Program-made: the position numbers and the translations under genes
In this document: in pieces, positions 33,341 through 44,339 of the stretch
How positions within the stretch are numbered: the first letter of the stretch is position 1
Layout of the letters: every line of letters begins with the position of its first letter
Assembly (NCBI GenBank): GCA_963383645.1
Contig: OY726569.1
Coordinates: 75,858,135 to 75,922,134 of the forward strand
From: Muscardinus avellanarius
Taxonomy: Eukaryota; Chordata; Mammalia; Rodentia; Gliridae
DNA: 64,000 bases
Direction of reading: 5' to 3'
The notes under the pieces: generated by a model
Databases searched by the model: none
Seen by the model: the letters and a program-made list of their open reading frames with translations, nothing else
What the model was told of the DNA's origin: nothing

Positions 33341-33968
33341 TCTACTGTGCAGTTCTGCATGTTCATGGGTGGGTATAAGGGCTTAGTAATTGTTACTTCT
33401 GTACTATCAAGCCAGGCTCTGTGGATTTGAAGGAGTCCTATAACCAGTCCAGTGTCATTAGTGGGGACTGTGATTTGTGCTGCCCTCTAGAGGAAGGATG
33501 GCTCATGTAAAGTGTTACCTGCCCAGCAACCCAGAGACCTAGAAACTGGCTGTTTTAAGAGGTCTAAGGGAGCATCTGGTTGCCACAGTCCTGAGAGTCC
33601 CACTGCCAAGAAGAGCAGCTGGTATGGGCCATCCATGCCAAAAGTAATGATGGAGATCCACTCTGGTCACCATGACAGAATAGCAGGGGGTGCCTAGGAG
33701 AACCGCTGGAAGGACTGTCCTTGTCCATCCTACCAGCCCGAGCTACGGTTGCCTTTTATATCTCAGATGGGATTTTGGAATGAGGGTGATGGTGGGAGAC
33801 AGGAGACATGAGGGGAAGGTAAAGATTATATAAATAAGGGGAAATAATGGGATGGGAGAGAGGGTCAGGAGCTCTGAGTGAAAGTCTAAACTTCATTTTC
33901 TTGACCAGGAATAGACCACTAACACTGGATAATATATCAGCAAGAATGGGCTCTTAATTCTTTCTTTT
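33341..33968. other. Intergenic, nothing recognised
   Basis: No SINE or gene is visible. Confidence 0.5.
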
Positions 33969-33982
33969 TAAAAAGTAAATTA

Positions 33983-34210
33983 AGCCGGGCGTGGTGGCGC
34001 ACGCTTGTAATCCCCGCGCTTGGGAGGCAGAGACAGGAGGATGGCGCAGGTTCGAAGCCAGCCACACGCGCTGGTTTAGGAGACCCTGTTTCCAAATAAA
34101 AATGTAAAAATAGGTCTGGGAGTGTAGCCCGGAGGTAAAAGGGCTTCCAGGAACCCCAGTACCACAAAATAAATAAATAAATAAATAAAAATTAAAAAAA
34201 TTAAAAAATA
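33983..34210 (+). repeat. Young B1-dID SINE
   Basis: GCCGGGCGTGGTGGCGCACG and CCCCGCGCTTGGG keep most CpGs. It ends AGGAACCCCAGTACCAC with an A/AAAT tail. AAAAAGTAAATTAA flanks both sides (33970-33983 and 34211-34224). Confidence 0.95.
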
Positions 34211-34373
34211 AAAAGTAAATTAAATAACTAAAAGTACTCAGCTAGTTAGAGACAGAATCTGAGTTAGAGTACAGAATTCAAGCCAGCCTTGAGGTTTTGA
34301 GATTTTCTTCTATTCCATGGGGGTGACATTTTCTCTGTGTACCAATAAGATGAATAAAACATTGCATATAGTC

Positions 34374-34510
34374 AGGTTAGGAAGATAGCTCAGTGGTAGA
34401 GCATATACTTAACATGCTTGAGGCCCATGGTTCATTTCTTACACAGTGAAAATAAATAAGAAGAAATTAAAAAAAAAAGAAAGGAAAGGAGGAAGGGAGG
34501 AAGGAAGGAA
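34374..34510 (+). repeat. ID element with A/AGG-rich tail
   Basis: GATAGCTCAGTGGTAGAGC (intact A box), CTTAACATGCTTGAGGCCC and a decayed B box. The tail grades into an (AAGG)n run at 34480-34509. Confidence 0.85.
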
Positions 34511-34534
34511 AAAATAGAAATTTGGTTTGTATTT

Positions 34535-34620
34535 AAAATGTCCCCCAAAACTACTGTTGTGTTAATATATACAGCCAGGTTCAGAGGTAGACATGGCTGG
34601 AAGTATGCCTGGGGATGGTG

Positions 34621-34663
<43 letters not shown>

Positions 34664-34870
34664 TCCTACTCCTATGAGCTAATAACAGCTAATAACAACC
34701 TCACGCCTATCTCTCTGCTCCTTGCCATGATTCTCTGAGGACCTATAGCCTTGGCTCCTGCTTAAAATTTCAGTCAAACATGGACTGAGATCTCTAAAAC
34801 TGCAAGCAAATAAAATTCTTCTTTCTCTAAGTTTGACATGTCAGGTGTTTGGGTCACGGTGGTGAGAATG
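34535..34870 (+). mobile_element. Probable MaLR LTR remnant with (CT)18
   Basis: AAACTGCAAGCAAATAAAATTC ... AAGTTTGACATGTCAGG ... GGTGAGAATGCTGCCTAAAACA resembles the polyadenylation and U5 end of rodent MaLR LTRs. A pure (CT)n (34626-34661) interrupts the 5' part. Confidence 0.6.
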
Positions 34871-35785
34871 CTGCCTAAAACAAAATATGGCCACTTCTCG
34901 TTCTTGGATGGATGTACTTATCACTACCCTACAGATGAAATGAACAAGTAAAATTAAAAGAGACTTTTAAAAGCTTTATATTTGAGCAGTGATTTGGAAA
35001 CATTCAGTATGAGTGTTGAGCTATTGCAAGGACCTAAATATATCTGACTTATGAGACTATTCATTCTTCCCTCTTTTCCCTAGTACAGGCTACGATGGCT
35101 TTGATGGTCCAGTTGCGCTGCTAGGTGTGTCCACACAGAGGAGGCGCTCACTACACATGTTCCTGTGCTTGGGAACACGAGAAGTGTGATTTCTCCTGCA
35201 GAAGCTCATGGTGCGCTCCTTGGATGCCACTAGGCAGCTGTGACTCAAGCACCCTGCAGCTCCTGGGCTCTTGTAAATGTTGATTCAAATCTGGCTGACA
35301 TTGGAACAAGCCAGATGGTTCTGGGAGGCCTCAGCCCACCACTTCCAAATCACGAAAAATCCTCTTTTCATTTGTAGGCATTTTAGAAGAAATGAATAGA
35401 GGGGAGCATTTTTTACCTTCCTTTGTTGACACCTTCCTTTCCATGAAATTAGATGAAAGGCATAAAGGAATATGGATTCGTTGAAAGGGCATTTCCAGCC
35501 CTAAGAGAATATTCAAGTTATTTCAGATGATGCAAAGAGATCCTTGAGAAAAAATATTATTGGAGGGATGACTAAAAACCTTGAAGTGGTTCAGAAAAGA
35601 TTTCTTTAAAACACTATAACTGAACAAGCATGCTAAAAGCCCACATACACAAAGGTGGAAGGACTGGGGGCTAGAATTTTCAGTCCTTCTGGAATTTTTA
35701 TTGTCCAATGTTTATAATAAAATGATCTGAAAACTCAGTAAGGGCATGAACAGTTTGATGAACTATATTTTAAAAGAAGATCTGA
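34871..35785. other. Intergenic, no gene recognised
   Basis: About 0.9 kb free of young repeats. No coding similarity was recognised. Confidence 0.5.
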
Positions 35786-35925
35786 AGGAACTCTGGTGTG
35801 GTGGCACACACCTGTTATCCCAGTATTTGGGAAGCTGAGACAGAAGAATCTCAGGCCAGCATCAGCAACTTGGTGAGACCCTCACCTCAGCAACTTTAGT
35901 GAGACCCTCTTTCAAAATAAAAAGG
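35786..35925 (+). repeat. B1-dID SINE without ID half
   Basis: CTCTGGTGTGGTGGCACACACC head and body stop at CAAAATAAAAAGG, where the next SINE begins. The second element may have landed in its linker. Confidence 0.88.
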
Positions 35926-36153
35926 GAGCTGGGTGTGGTGGCGCACGCTTGTAATCCCCACACTTGGGAGGTGGAGACAGGAGGATCTCACAGGTTCGAA
36001 GCCAGCCTCAGCTACTTAGTGAGGCTCTCAGCAACTTAGTGAGACCCTGTTTCCAAATAGAATATAAAATAGGTCTGGGAGGATAGCCCGGAGGCAGAAA
36101 GCCTCTGGGTTCCACCCCCGGTAGCACCAAAAAAAAAAAAAAAAAAAAAAAAA
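35926..36153 (+). repeat. B1-dID SINE
   Basis: GAGCTGGGTGTGGTGGCGCACG through GGGTTCCACCCCCGGTAGCACC and a 27-base A tail. TTTCCAAATAGAATATAAAATAGG subfamily. Confidence 0.94.
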
Positions 36154-36195
36154 GTGAACAATACACGTGTCCCAATGATGAAGTTTACACACCTG

Positions 36196-36597
36196 AGTAA
36201 ACAGTGCACCAATTTCCTATTACTGTGGAAGCAAATTACCACAAACTTATCTTCTTTAAACAACACAAATGTAGTACCTGGTATTTCTGGAGGATGGAAG
36301 TCTGGAATGGGCTTCACTTGGCTGCAATCAAAGCGCTGGTGGAGCTGCATTTCTTTTAAAGTTTCTAGAGGAGCATCTCTTCCTCCTGCCTTTCCAGCTG
36401 TGGGAGGCTGCCTACATTCCTTGGCTCATGGTCTATCCTTCCATTGTCAAAGCCAGCTGTATAGCATCTTCAAGTTTCTCCCTGTTTCTATGGTAACATC
36501 TCTAATTCTATTCCTCCTCCCTTTTTGTATGAGACCCTTTCAGTTATACTGGGCCCACTCAGATAATCCAGGATACGTTTCTTATCTCAAGATCCTT
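36196..36597 (-). mobile_element. ERVL-MaLR (MLT1-type) LTR
   Basis: The plus strand shows TTCCTATTACTGTGGAAGC, AAATTACCACAAACTTATC, AAGTCTGGAATGGGC, CATTCCTTGGCTCATGG, TGGGCCCACTCAGATAATCC and TATCTCAAGATCC, the inverse of an MLT1 LTR. The rest is cut off by a SINE. Confidence 0.85.
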
Positions 36598-36722
36598 TTT
36601 TTTTTTTTTTTTTTAATTTCCACTGGGGATTGAACTCAGGCATTCTGCCTCCAAGACACACCCCAGCCATTTTTTATTTTTTGCTTTGAAACAGGGTCTT
36701 GCTAGGTTGCTCTCCTTACTAA
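36598..36722 (-). repeat. Truncated antisense SINE
   Basis: A T tail, an ID half (GGATTGAACTCAGGCATTC) and the start of the body (GAAACAGGGTCTTGCTAGG). Confidence 0.85.
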
Positions 36723-37297
36723 GACAGTGCCTGAGGCAGAGAGAAGAGGAGAAAGGCTATGCCTGCTCCTTCCATCTGTCCAAATTCCTACCATGTTGTC
36801 TCCAGTTGGGAATTCCAGACAAGGGAGCATAGGGAACAGGGCCCACAGGCATCAGACTCCTGGGAAGACACAGCAGGAAAAGAGAAAGCACTTGAGAGCC
36901 AGCAGGCAAAAGACCAATGGTCACCTTTGTACAAACTACCTAAAGAACTCAGAGAGTGACCACGCAGATACGAGGAAGGAGCTTTCCAGGCAGAAGGATT
37001 GGCCAATGTAAGGTCTAGAGGCAGGAGAGCACTGGGTATATTCAAGGAATAGTGTGGATGCCACTGTGGCTGGGTGGAGAGAGGGAGGAGGAGAAGGAAG
37101 GACAGGGAGGGAGACAATGCAGAACCCTTGACCTTCTGTGTTTGCAGGTCCTGAATCCATGGGTCCATCCAACCACTGATCAAAAATGTATTTTTTAATT
37201 GTGTTGGTACAACTAAAAGATATTGATATGGGAAAAATAAAGGTATTTTGTAATTTCAACCCAATGAATCCAACTTATTTAAAAAAAAAACTATCAA
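36723..37297. other. Intergenic, nothing recognised
   Basis: Overlapping open frames on both strands (36727-37259) show no recognisable protein. Confidence 0.5.
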
Positions 37298-37540
37298 TAA
37301 GCCAGGTGTGGTGGCACACGCTTGTAATCCCAGCATTCGGGAGACTGAGACCAGAGGATCGCGGTTCACGGACAGCCACAGCTACTTGGGCCCTCCACAA
37401 CTTAGTGAGACCCTGTTTCAAAATAAAGAATAAAAAATAGGACAAGGGGTGTAGCTTGGAGGTCAAATGGCTCTGGGTTCCATCCCAAGACCAGGAAAAC
37501 AAAAACAAAAACAAAAACAAAAACAAAAACAAACCCAAAC
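37298..37540 (+). repeat. B1-dID SINE with (AAAAC)n tail
   Basis: GCCAGGTGTGGTGGCACACG to CATCCCAAGACCAGG, then an (AAAAC)n tail. Duplicated AAAAAACTATC on both sides. Confidence 0.93.
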
Positions 37541-37999
37541 CAAAAAACTATCCATAGTGTTTTTTAGTTGCAGGTATCTACCTGTAATACATAGGGTATT
37601 TTCTTAAAAATTGTCACTGTTTCCTATACTGTGTAATGCCTGTTTACATAGCATTTACATTATATTAGGTCCTATAAGTAATATAAAGATAATTTAAAGT
37701 ATACAGGAGGATATGATAGGTTACACACAAACGCTGGGTCATTTTATATAAGAGACTTGAGCATAGGGAATTTTGGGTTTTGTGGCAGGAGGATGAGAGG
37801 CAAGGGTGGTGGGGTGGGTGGGTCCTGCAACCAATCCCCCTTGGGTACTGAGGAACAACTGTACAAAATTTTCCGGGCGTGAATATGAACTTGTGCTTTT
37901 TCTCTATGTGACATGAGAAACCTTGGACAGTTTCTGAGAGTAAAGTGACATGATCTGACTTATTTATGTCCCACACTCTGGGTAGAACAAATTACTAGG
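37541..37999. other. Intergenic, nothing recognised
   Basis: GGTGGGGTGGGTGGG near 37808 is a short G-rich patch. The end (GTAAAGTGACATGATCTGAC) may start an old repeat continued after the SINE. Confidence 0.45.
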
Positions 38000-38175
38000 A
38001 GTCCTGCAAGGTAATTCCAGTCCTTGAGAGGTTGAGACAGGAAGATCACAGGTTCAAGGCCAGCCTTAACAACTTAGCCAGACCCTCAGCAATTAGACCC
38101 TGTTTTGAAATAAGAAAATAAAAAGGGTTGGGGTAGCTCAGAGGTAAAACACCCCTGCACTTAATCCCCAGGAAC
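38000..38175 (+). repeat. B1-dID SINE, head truncated
   Basis: AGGTAATTCCAGTCCTTGAG body, shortened ID half GGGTAGCTCAGAGGTAAAAC and CACTTAATCCCCAGGAAC. Confidence 0.85.
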
Positions 38176-38731
38176 ACGTACAAGCAGACACACACAGACT
38201 CACAGAACTAATTATTATGGGCAGAGGGCAGGACCTGGGAAACCAGCTAGGGAGACCACTATTGTGATAATCAGGTGAGAAATGTCTTTCATCAGGGAAG
38301 TAGAGTGGCTGCAGTGGGTGGAAAATTATTGGATTTTGCACATATTTTGAAGAACAGCTCAACAGAGTTTGCTGACGGTTTGGAAGTGGGATGTGAGAGA
38401 AATAAAGGTGTTAAGGATGACTGTCAGAGTTTTGCTCTGAACAAAAAAACCTCTGCACCTCTGAGGGGGTGCCCTTAACTGAGATGAGGGAGACCACAGG
38501 GAAGAACAGGCTTAGGGGAACATCTAGCGCTAAAGAGAGCACTGGTTTTGGGGGAAATACTTAGAGGTTTTAAGTTTTAGAAATGTGACATTTTAGACAC
38601 ATGGTATGTAACCAATTGGAGAGGTTAAGCAGGAGAGGGATGTGCAGCCCGGAGTTTGGGGAGATGACTGGACTGGAGGAGGCATACATTTGGGAGCAGT
38701 TACTGTACAGATGGTATTTAAATCCATCAGA

Positions 38732-38935
38732 AGGTGGCACATGCCTGTAATTCCAGTAATTGGAAGCCTGAGGCAGGAAAGATAGCAAGTTCAAGGCCAT
38801 CCTCGGCAACTTAGGAAGACCATGAATCAAACAAAACAAAACAAAACAAAACAAAAAACAAAACAAAACAAGGCTGGGGATGTAGCTGAGTGGTAGAATC
38901 CCCCTGTGTTCAATCCCCAGTACCTTAAAAACAAG
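38732..38935 (+). repeat. B1-dID SINE with (AAAAC)n linker
   Basis: The linker between B1 and ID halves has expanded to an (AAAAC)n run (38826-38870). The ID half is well kept (GGGGATGTAGCTGAGTGGTAG, GTTCAATCCCCAGTACC). Confidence 0.9.
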
Positions 38936-38939
38936 TTCA

Positions 38940-39052
38940 TGCCAGGCGTGGTGGCGCATGCTTGTAATCCCCATGCTTGGGAGGCTGAGGTTAGGTCTGA
39001 GAGTGTAGCCTGGAGGTAGAAGGCCCCTGGGTTCCATCCCCAGTACCACCAA

Positions 39053-39091
<39 letters not shown>

Positions 39092-39113
39092 TAATAATAA
39101 TAATAATAATAAT
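38940..39113 (+). repeat. B1-dID SINE with internal deletion, (AAT)n tail
   Basis: The intact B1 head (GCCAGGCGTGGTGGCGCATG ... GGGAGGCTGAGG) is fused directly to the ID half (TTAGGTCTGAGAGTGTAGCC); about 100 bases of body are missing. The tail is an (AAT)n array (39052-39113). AAGTTCAT flanks both ends. Confidence 0.92.
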
Positions 39114-39240
39114 AAAGTTCATAAAGCCATTAGAGTGTTGAGTTCCCCAGGGAGTGAGAGGTGACCACAGAGATGTCCAAGGACTGGATCCTGGAGCCAC
39201 CTATGTTTAGACGGTTGAGACCCACAGGCCAGAAAGGTGG

Positions 39241-40285
39241 AGAAGAATCCCTCACTTAGAAGCTGAGGGAAGAAAGCTGAGCAGGCTCATCCTTGTCGCT
39301 GCAGCCAAGGGGCACAGCCAGCGAGGATGGCAACCAGGTACCGTGTTTAGCAAGAACACATGCTTATTAAATCACGCATGCTTCCGAGAAGCCCCATTTC
39401 TACAAAGTAGTGCAGGTAAAAGGCTGCTCAGAGTGGATGTGGGGGAATAGGAGAGGAATTAAGGGCAGCAAGTGCAGAAAAACCGTCTGAAGACTCCGCT
39501 TGTAAAGTGAAGCAGAGGCAGCTCGGGAATCTAGGGGATGTCTTGTTTTTACCAGGGCAGATATTACAGCATGCCCGTGACCTTTAGAAAGGATTCAATG
39601 GAAAGGGGGAAGCCGCTGATGCAAGACAAAGAGGAGAGGGGACAACTGCTGACTCAACGTCTCTGAGCTAGAGGAGACGGGACTCGTACGCAGAGCCAGA
39701 GGTTCATCTTGGCTGAGAGCCCCAGAGTTCATCCTAAGTGACAAGGGTAGAGAAGAGTGTGTGTGCACACAGATGCAGGGAGCTTGGTGGCCTGCAGAGG
39801 AGAGACTGGATGTTCACTCTCTTCTGTTACCAAGGAGAGAGGAAGCCCATGAGCTGCAGGTAATAAGTGGAGGTTTGATGAAGGAGGAGGAGGAGGAGCA
39901 GGTGTAAAATAGACCTTTAAAGAGTGAAAAAATGAAGAGAGAAGTGTAGTAGCTTCCTGTAATTGCTTAGCATGCAATGGCTGCTGATTATAAATAGGCT
40001 GGTGTTTTAAACTTGTAATAAATGCTATTATGTGTGGATAAGGAATCCCTTGTTTAGGTAGAATTACACCACGTAGATCTAAAACAGCAAAACCCTAAAA
40101 TTAAAACAACACTTGATCTTGGGTGACTTTGAGGACTGTTAGGATCTTTTTAGTGGTCAGGAGTCATCTCTCAGAATATTAGTTATTGTGCTCCAGAGAT
40201 GGATGATCAGTAACGAAAAGATCTGAATTGAATGAAAATAAGGGGGACAAACCAGATGACAACTCTAAAACATGCAAATATAAAT
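39241..40285. other. Intergenic, no gene recognised
   Basis: One kb with no young repeats. GGAGGAGGAGGAGC near 39887 is the only simple run. Confidence 0.45.
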
Positions 40286-40289
40286 AAGT

Positions 40290-40513
40290 GTTTATGCTGG
40301 GCGTGGTGGCGCATGCTTGTAATCCCCGCGCCTGGGAGGCGGAGACAGGAGGATCATGTAGGTTCGAAGCCAGCCGTGTTGGCTTAAGAAACACTGTTTC
40401 CAAATTAAAAAAAAAAGGATAAAATAGGTCTGGGAGTGTAGACCGGAGGTAGAAAGGCTTCCAGGAACCCCAGTACCACTAAAAACAAACAAACAAACAA
40501 ACAAACAAAAAAC
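40290..40513 (+). repeat. B1-dID SINE with (AAAC)n tail
   Basis: CCCCGCGCCTGGGAGG subfamily with AAGCCAGCCGTGTTGGCTTA. AGTGTTTAT duplicates flank it. Confidence 0.94.
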
Positions 40514-40519
40514 CAGTGT

Positions 40520-40672
40520 TTATACAGCAAGTAGTAAGACTCTCATCAACCTAGCAACACCTTATTTCAAAATAAAAACAGAAACCAAATAGGGCTGGAG
40601 GTGTAACTCAGGTAGAATGCCCCTGAGTTCAATTTCCAGTACCCCCTACCACACAAAATAAAATAAAATATT
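40520..40672 (+). repeat. B1-dID 3' part
   Basis: Starts within the body (AGCAAGTAGTAAGACTCTC), followed by an ID half (GGTGTAACTCAGGTAGAATGC, GTTCAATTTCCAGTACC) and an (AAAAT)n tail. 5'-truncated. Confidence 0.85.
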
Positions 40673-40725
40673 CTTCCTTGGTAGGCCTCTATGTCTAACT
40701 TTATTCTATATTCAATGTGTTAGGT

Positions 40726-40942
40726 TTTTTTTTTTTTTTCTCCAGTACCGGGTATGGGACCCAGGGGCACTCTACCTCTGAACTACACCCCCTGCCTGAC
40801 TTTTTATTCTTTGTTTTTGAAACGGGGTCTGACTGAGTTGCAAAGGGCCTCACTAAGTAGCTGAGGCTGTCCGCAAACCGCGATCCTCTTGTCTCAGTCT
40901 CCCCAGTGCTGGGATTACAAGCATGCACCATCAAGCTCAGCT
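40726..40942 (-). repeat. B1-dID SINE, antisense
   Basis: Complete. TGTTAGG flanks at about 40719 and 40943. Confidence 0.92.
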
Positions 40943-41335
40943 GTTAGGGTGTTTTGATGAGTAGATGTGAACAGCCAGAGGCAGACAGATTGTGCTCTAA
41001 CAAACTAAGAAACAAGGGAGTAACATAGTAAATGACTAGACTTCTTCTTATCAGTAGGAAAAGCTACAGATTCTTTCTGTGTGTGGGGAGAATTGAGCAG
41101 AGATGAGTAAAGGAGCCCAGACAGGAAAGGAGAGAATGGGGACTGGGTTGAGATCTAAACTATGTTTGGCAAACTATTCCCCTCTCTTTCCCTCTTCTGC
41201 TGACCCTGTCTGCTATTTCAAAACCCCAGGAAGGCCAGGGAGGATACAGTGGGAGCGCAGGAGCCAGACAGTGTGCAGTTGGAAACTCAGCTTTGGAGGA
41301 TTTCAGTTTGCATTTCTTTCAGAAATAACAGAGGA
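40943..41335. other. Intergenic, nothing recognised
   Basis: No supported feature. Confidence 0.5.
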
Positions 41336-41549
41336 GCCCGATATGGTAGCACATGCTTGTAATCCCAACATTCGGGAGGCTGAGACCAGAGGATCATGGT
41401 TCGTGGACAGCCTCAGCTACTTAGTGGGGCCCTCTGCAACTCAGTGAGACCCTGTTTCAAAATGAAGAATAAAAAATAGGGTAGGGGGTGTAGCTCGGAG
41501 GTTGAATGCCCTTGAGTTACATCCCCAGACCTTAAAAAGAAAGAAAGAG

Positions 41550-41587
<38 letters not shown>
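41336..41587 (+). repeat. B1-dID SINE with (GAAA)n tail
   Basis: Head AGCCCGATATGGTAGCACATG, ID half ending TACATCCCCAGACC, then (GAAA)n at 41537-41587. Confidence 0.93.
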
Positions 41588-42079
41588 TTAAGTCCTGCCT
41601 CCATTGAGGGCCAAAGAGTAGCCCAGTGCCTTGAAAGAGCAGTTTCAGTCCCCTGGGACAATTTCTACTATTCTACTATGCTTGAAGATTAGGGGAATTA
41701 TCTTTGTCATTTGCTGTTGTTGGATATTTGAAATCCAATACCCATCTCTTGAGCCTCCTAAGAAGCATTGTAAAGGGTGATGGATTTGGCTATCAGTGGG
41801 GTCAGTGGTTTCAAATGGCTGCTGGGAGTCAGGGAGTCATAAACTCGGGGGCCTTGAAATCGTTCAGTGTTAGTGGATACTGGTTGGTGGCTTTCCTTTA
41901 AGAGCAAAACTGTATTAGAAGTTAAATGAGCAACAACTAAATTATAATACCAAGCCATCAAGCTGCGTTATAAAGGACCCATCCTTAAAATAGATTCACT
42001 AATGTCCCATTGTGTTTCTTTGTGAAAATGTGCTATTATACCAAGTCTTTCCTTTGATCTTCCCTTCCCTCCTTCCTTT
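41588..42079. other. Intergenic, nothing recognised
   Basis: No supported feature. Confidence 0.5.
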
Positions 42080-42292
42080 TTTATTTTTTATTATCATTTA
42101 TTTTGGTGGTACTGGGGATTGAATCCAGGAATGTTCTACCTCTGAGCTACATCCTTAGCCCTATTTTATTTTTTTATTTTCAAACAGAGTCTCCCTAAAT
42201 TACTGCTCATTGGCCTTGAACCTTCGGTCCTCCCCTCTCAGCCTCTCAAGTACAGGGATTTGGGGTGTGTGCCACCACCGCCCCGGTCCTCC
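42080..42292 (-). repeat. B1-dID SINE, antisense
   Basis: Complete though diverged. CCTCCTTCCTT repeats on both sides mark the target duplication. Confidence 0.9.
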
Positions 42293-42705
42293 TTCCTTCT
42301 TATAATTATCTTGGTGGATGAGTAGATGTATTTTGTTTGGATCTTTGGTTTGAATTGGTATATTTATTAAATAACAAGGAATCTGTTTTGAGTTAGTGTA
42401 AAACAAATCATGAATGATGGATTCCCTTTGAAATTGCTGTAACATGATCGATATTTTTGTTGTCTTTGTAGTGGAGAAAAGAGAAACTTTAAAATTGTCA
42501 ACATGTAAAAAGAAATTGCCAACAAGCAGGTAAACAGTGGAAATGACCTACTGTAAAGCAAAACACTCAAGAGGATTTAAGCTTCCACGTAACCTAAAGT
42601 AACCGCCTCGTCTACATGTGCTGAGCTTCATGTTTTAGGCTTCGAGTTCTGTAGGACTGAGTTAGATAGTTTTCCTCATACTAATGTAAAGGGATGGATC
42701 CTATT
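42293..42705. other. Intergenic, nothing recognised
   Basis: No supported feature. Confidence 0.5.
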
Positions 42706-42707
42706 TT

Positions 42708-42783
42708 TTTAAAATTGAGATATAATTCACATACTGTAGAATCGATTTTTTACTATCCATTTTGAAATCTAAAGTTTAAACTT

Positions 42784-42835
<52 letters not shown>

Positions 42836-43075
42836 GTGGTACTGGGGTTCCTGGAAGCCCTTTTACCTCAGGGCTACACTCCCAGACCTATTATTATTTT
42901 TTTTTTGAAACAGGGTCTCTTAAGCCAGCATGGCTGGCTTCGAACCTGCGTGATCCTCCTGTCTCCGCCTCCCAAGCGTGGGGATTACAAGCATGCGCCA
43001 CCACGCCTGGCTAAACTTAACTTCTATTAACAGTACCCATTTTACTTAACCAGTACACATATAAAGCCCCCAAAG
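42708..43075 (-). mobile_element. L1M 3'UTR fragment, split by SINE
   Basis: AAATTGAGATATAATTCACAT ... TCCATTTTGAAATCTAAAG is the inverse of a common L1M 3'UTR block. It continues briefly after the SINE at 43012. Confidence 0.65.
42791..43011 (-). repeat. Young antisense B1-dID with (CT)n tail
   Basis: The tail is a pure CT microsatellite (to 42832). A perfect TAAACTTAACTTCT duplicate lies outside the CT array on the left (42777-42790) and at 43012-43025 on the right, so the CT array is part of the inserted element. Confidence 0.95.
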
Positions 43076-43175
43076 AAAAATTTCTACAATTAAAGGAAGA
43101 AACAGGATGAAATTATTTTTCAATATTAACAACATTTTGTAATAGGCATAAAGGCATCTGAAGATACTTAAAGAT

Positions 43176-43250
43176 TTCTTTCTTTCTTTCTTTTTTTAGT
43201 CCTAGGGATTGAACCAAGGGCATTCTACCTCTGAGCTACACCCCCAGCCC

Positions 43251-43289
<39 letters not shown>

Positions 43290-43588
43290 TACTGAGGATT
43301 GAACCCAGAGGTATTCTACCTCTGAGCTACACCTCCAGCCCTATTTTATTTTTATTTTGAAACAGGATCTCACTCCTTACTGAGGCTGTCCTTGAACCTG
43401 CAGTCCTCTAGTCCCAGCCTCCCAATTAATTACTGGGTTTACAGACCCGCACTACAGTGCCTGGCTTATTTTTTATTTTGAAACAGGATCCTGATAAATT
43501 GTTGAGTCTGGCTTCAAACTTGCAATGTTTTTGTTTTGGCCTCCCAAGTACTGAAACGGGAGATGTATGTACCACTTTGCCCAGTCTG
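43176..43588 (-). repeat. SINE nested in SINE
   Basis: The outer ID half (43197-43252) is separated from the outer body (43467-43585) by a complete younger SINE with a (GT)n tail (43253-43466). CTTAAAGATT flanks the whole compound (about 43166 and 43589). Confidence 0.9.
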
Positions 43589-43760
43589 CTTAAAGATTAA
43601 AAAAAAAATAATTTTCCTTTGCCCTTCTTCATAGTAACTAGGCGTTTTCTGAGACAAAGATGGCCAAGGGGGAGGGGGGGGAGGATTTTAACCACTGAAA
43701 AAGACATGGTGTGAAGTGAAATAGGAAGGGAGCTGAATTCTAAACTTGACTGTAGTGCAG
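43589..43760. other. Intergenic, G-rich patch
   Basis: AAGGGGGAGGGGGGGGAGG at 43668-43686 is the only notable simple sequence. Confidence 0.7.
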
Positions 43761-43774
43761 AAACTTCCAATACT

Positions 43775-44002
43775 GGCTAGGCGTGGTGGCGCACACTTGT
43801 AATCCCAGTGCTTGGGAGGCTGAGACAGGAGGATCACACAGGTTCCAAGCCAGCCTCAGCTACTCAGTGAGGCTCTCAGCAACTTAGTGACACCCTGTTT
43901 CCAAATAAAATATAAAATAGGTCTGGGAGTATATCCCGGTTTAGAAAGCCTCTGGGTTCCACTCCCAGTACTACCAAAAAAACAAAACAACAACAACAAA
44001 AA
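43775..44002 (+). repeat. B1-dID SINE
   Basis: GGCTAGGCGTGGTGGCGCAC to CTCCCAGTACTACC with an A/AAC tail. Perfect AACTTCCAATACT duplicates (43762-43774 and 44003-44015). Confidence 0.95.
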
Positions 44003-44015
44003 ACTTCCAATACTA

Positions 44016-44339
44016 AGTCTAAGTGCGCTTCCTGGTAGGTTACAAAGCACTGAAGACACTTATGGACTGTTGTTTTCATTAAAAGAAAGATAGATATCAA
44101 ATAAATATCTGTACCAAGCCTGCAGAAGCTTGAGAATATCAAGACGTACGGGCCAGACCCTCAAGGAGCTCGGTCTGGGGGAGGAGGGAAGGTACAGTGT
44201 GCGTGTCTGAGGATGAGACTACAGGGGCAGGTTGATAAACTGAATATGGACATCTGGAAGTAGTAGTATGCGCTGGCTCCTACGGCCCCAGGACTTCTTT
44301 ACAAAGTAGCCCCATCTGTCCAGCTATCGTGAAGCTGGT
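44016..44339. other. Upstream flank of CpG island
   Basis: Ordinary composition until about 44340, where CpG frequency rises sharply. No gene or repeat was recognised. Confidence 0.6.

Larger units (their letters stand above)
38240..39240 (+). repeat. Unnamed ancient interspersed repeat, split by SINEs
   Basis: Segments 38240-38480, 38570-38730 and 39115-39240 carry words seen again at 58800-59110: GGATTTTGCACATATTTTGA, GAAGTGGGATGTGAGAGAAA, AAGGATGACTGTCAGAGTTTT, ACTGAGATGAGGGAGACC, CAGATGGTATTTAAA, CCAAGGACTGGATCCTGG. I recognise this as a common old mammalian repeat but do not recall its family name with confidence. Confidence 0.6.

Noticed and set aside
36154..36633. 159-codon open frame
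   Set aside because: It is translation of an antisense MLT1-type LTR and the SINE tail next to it.
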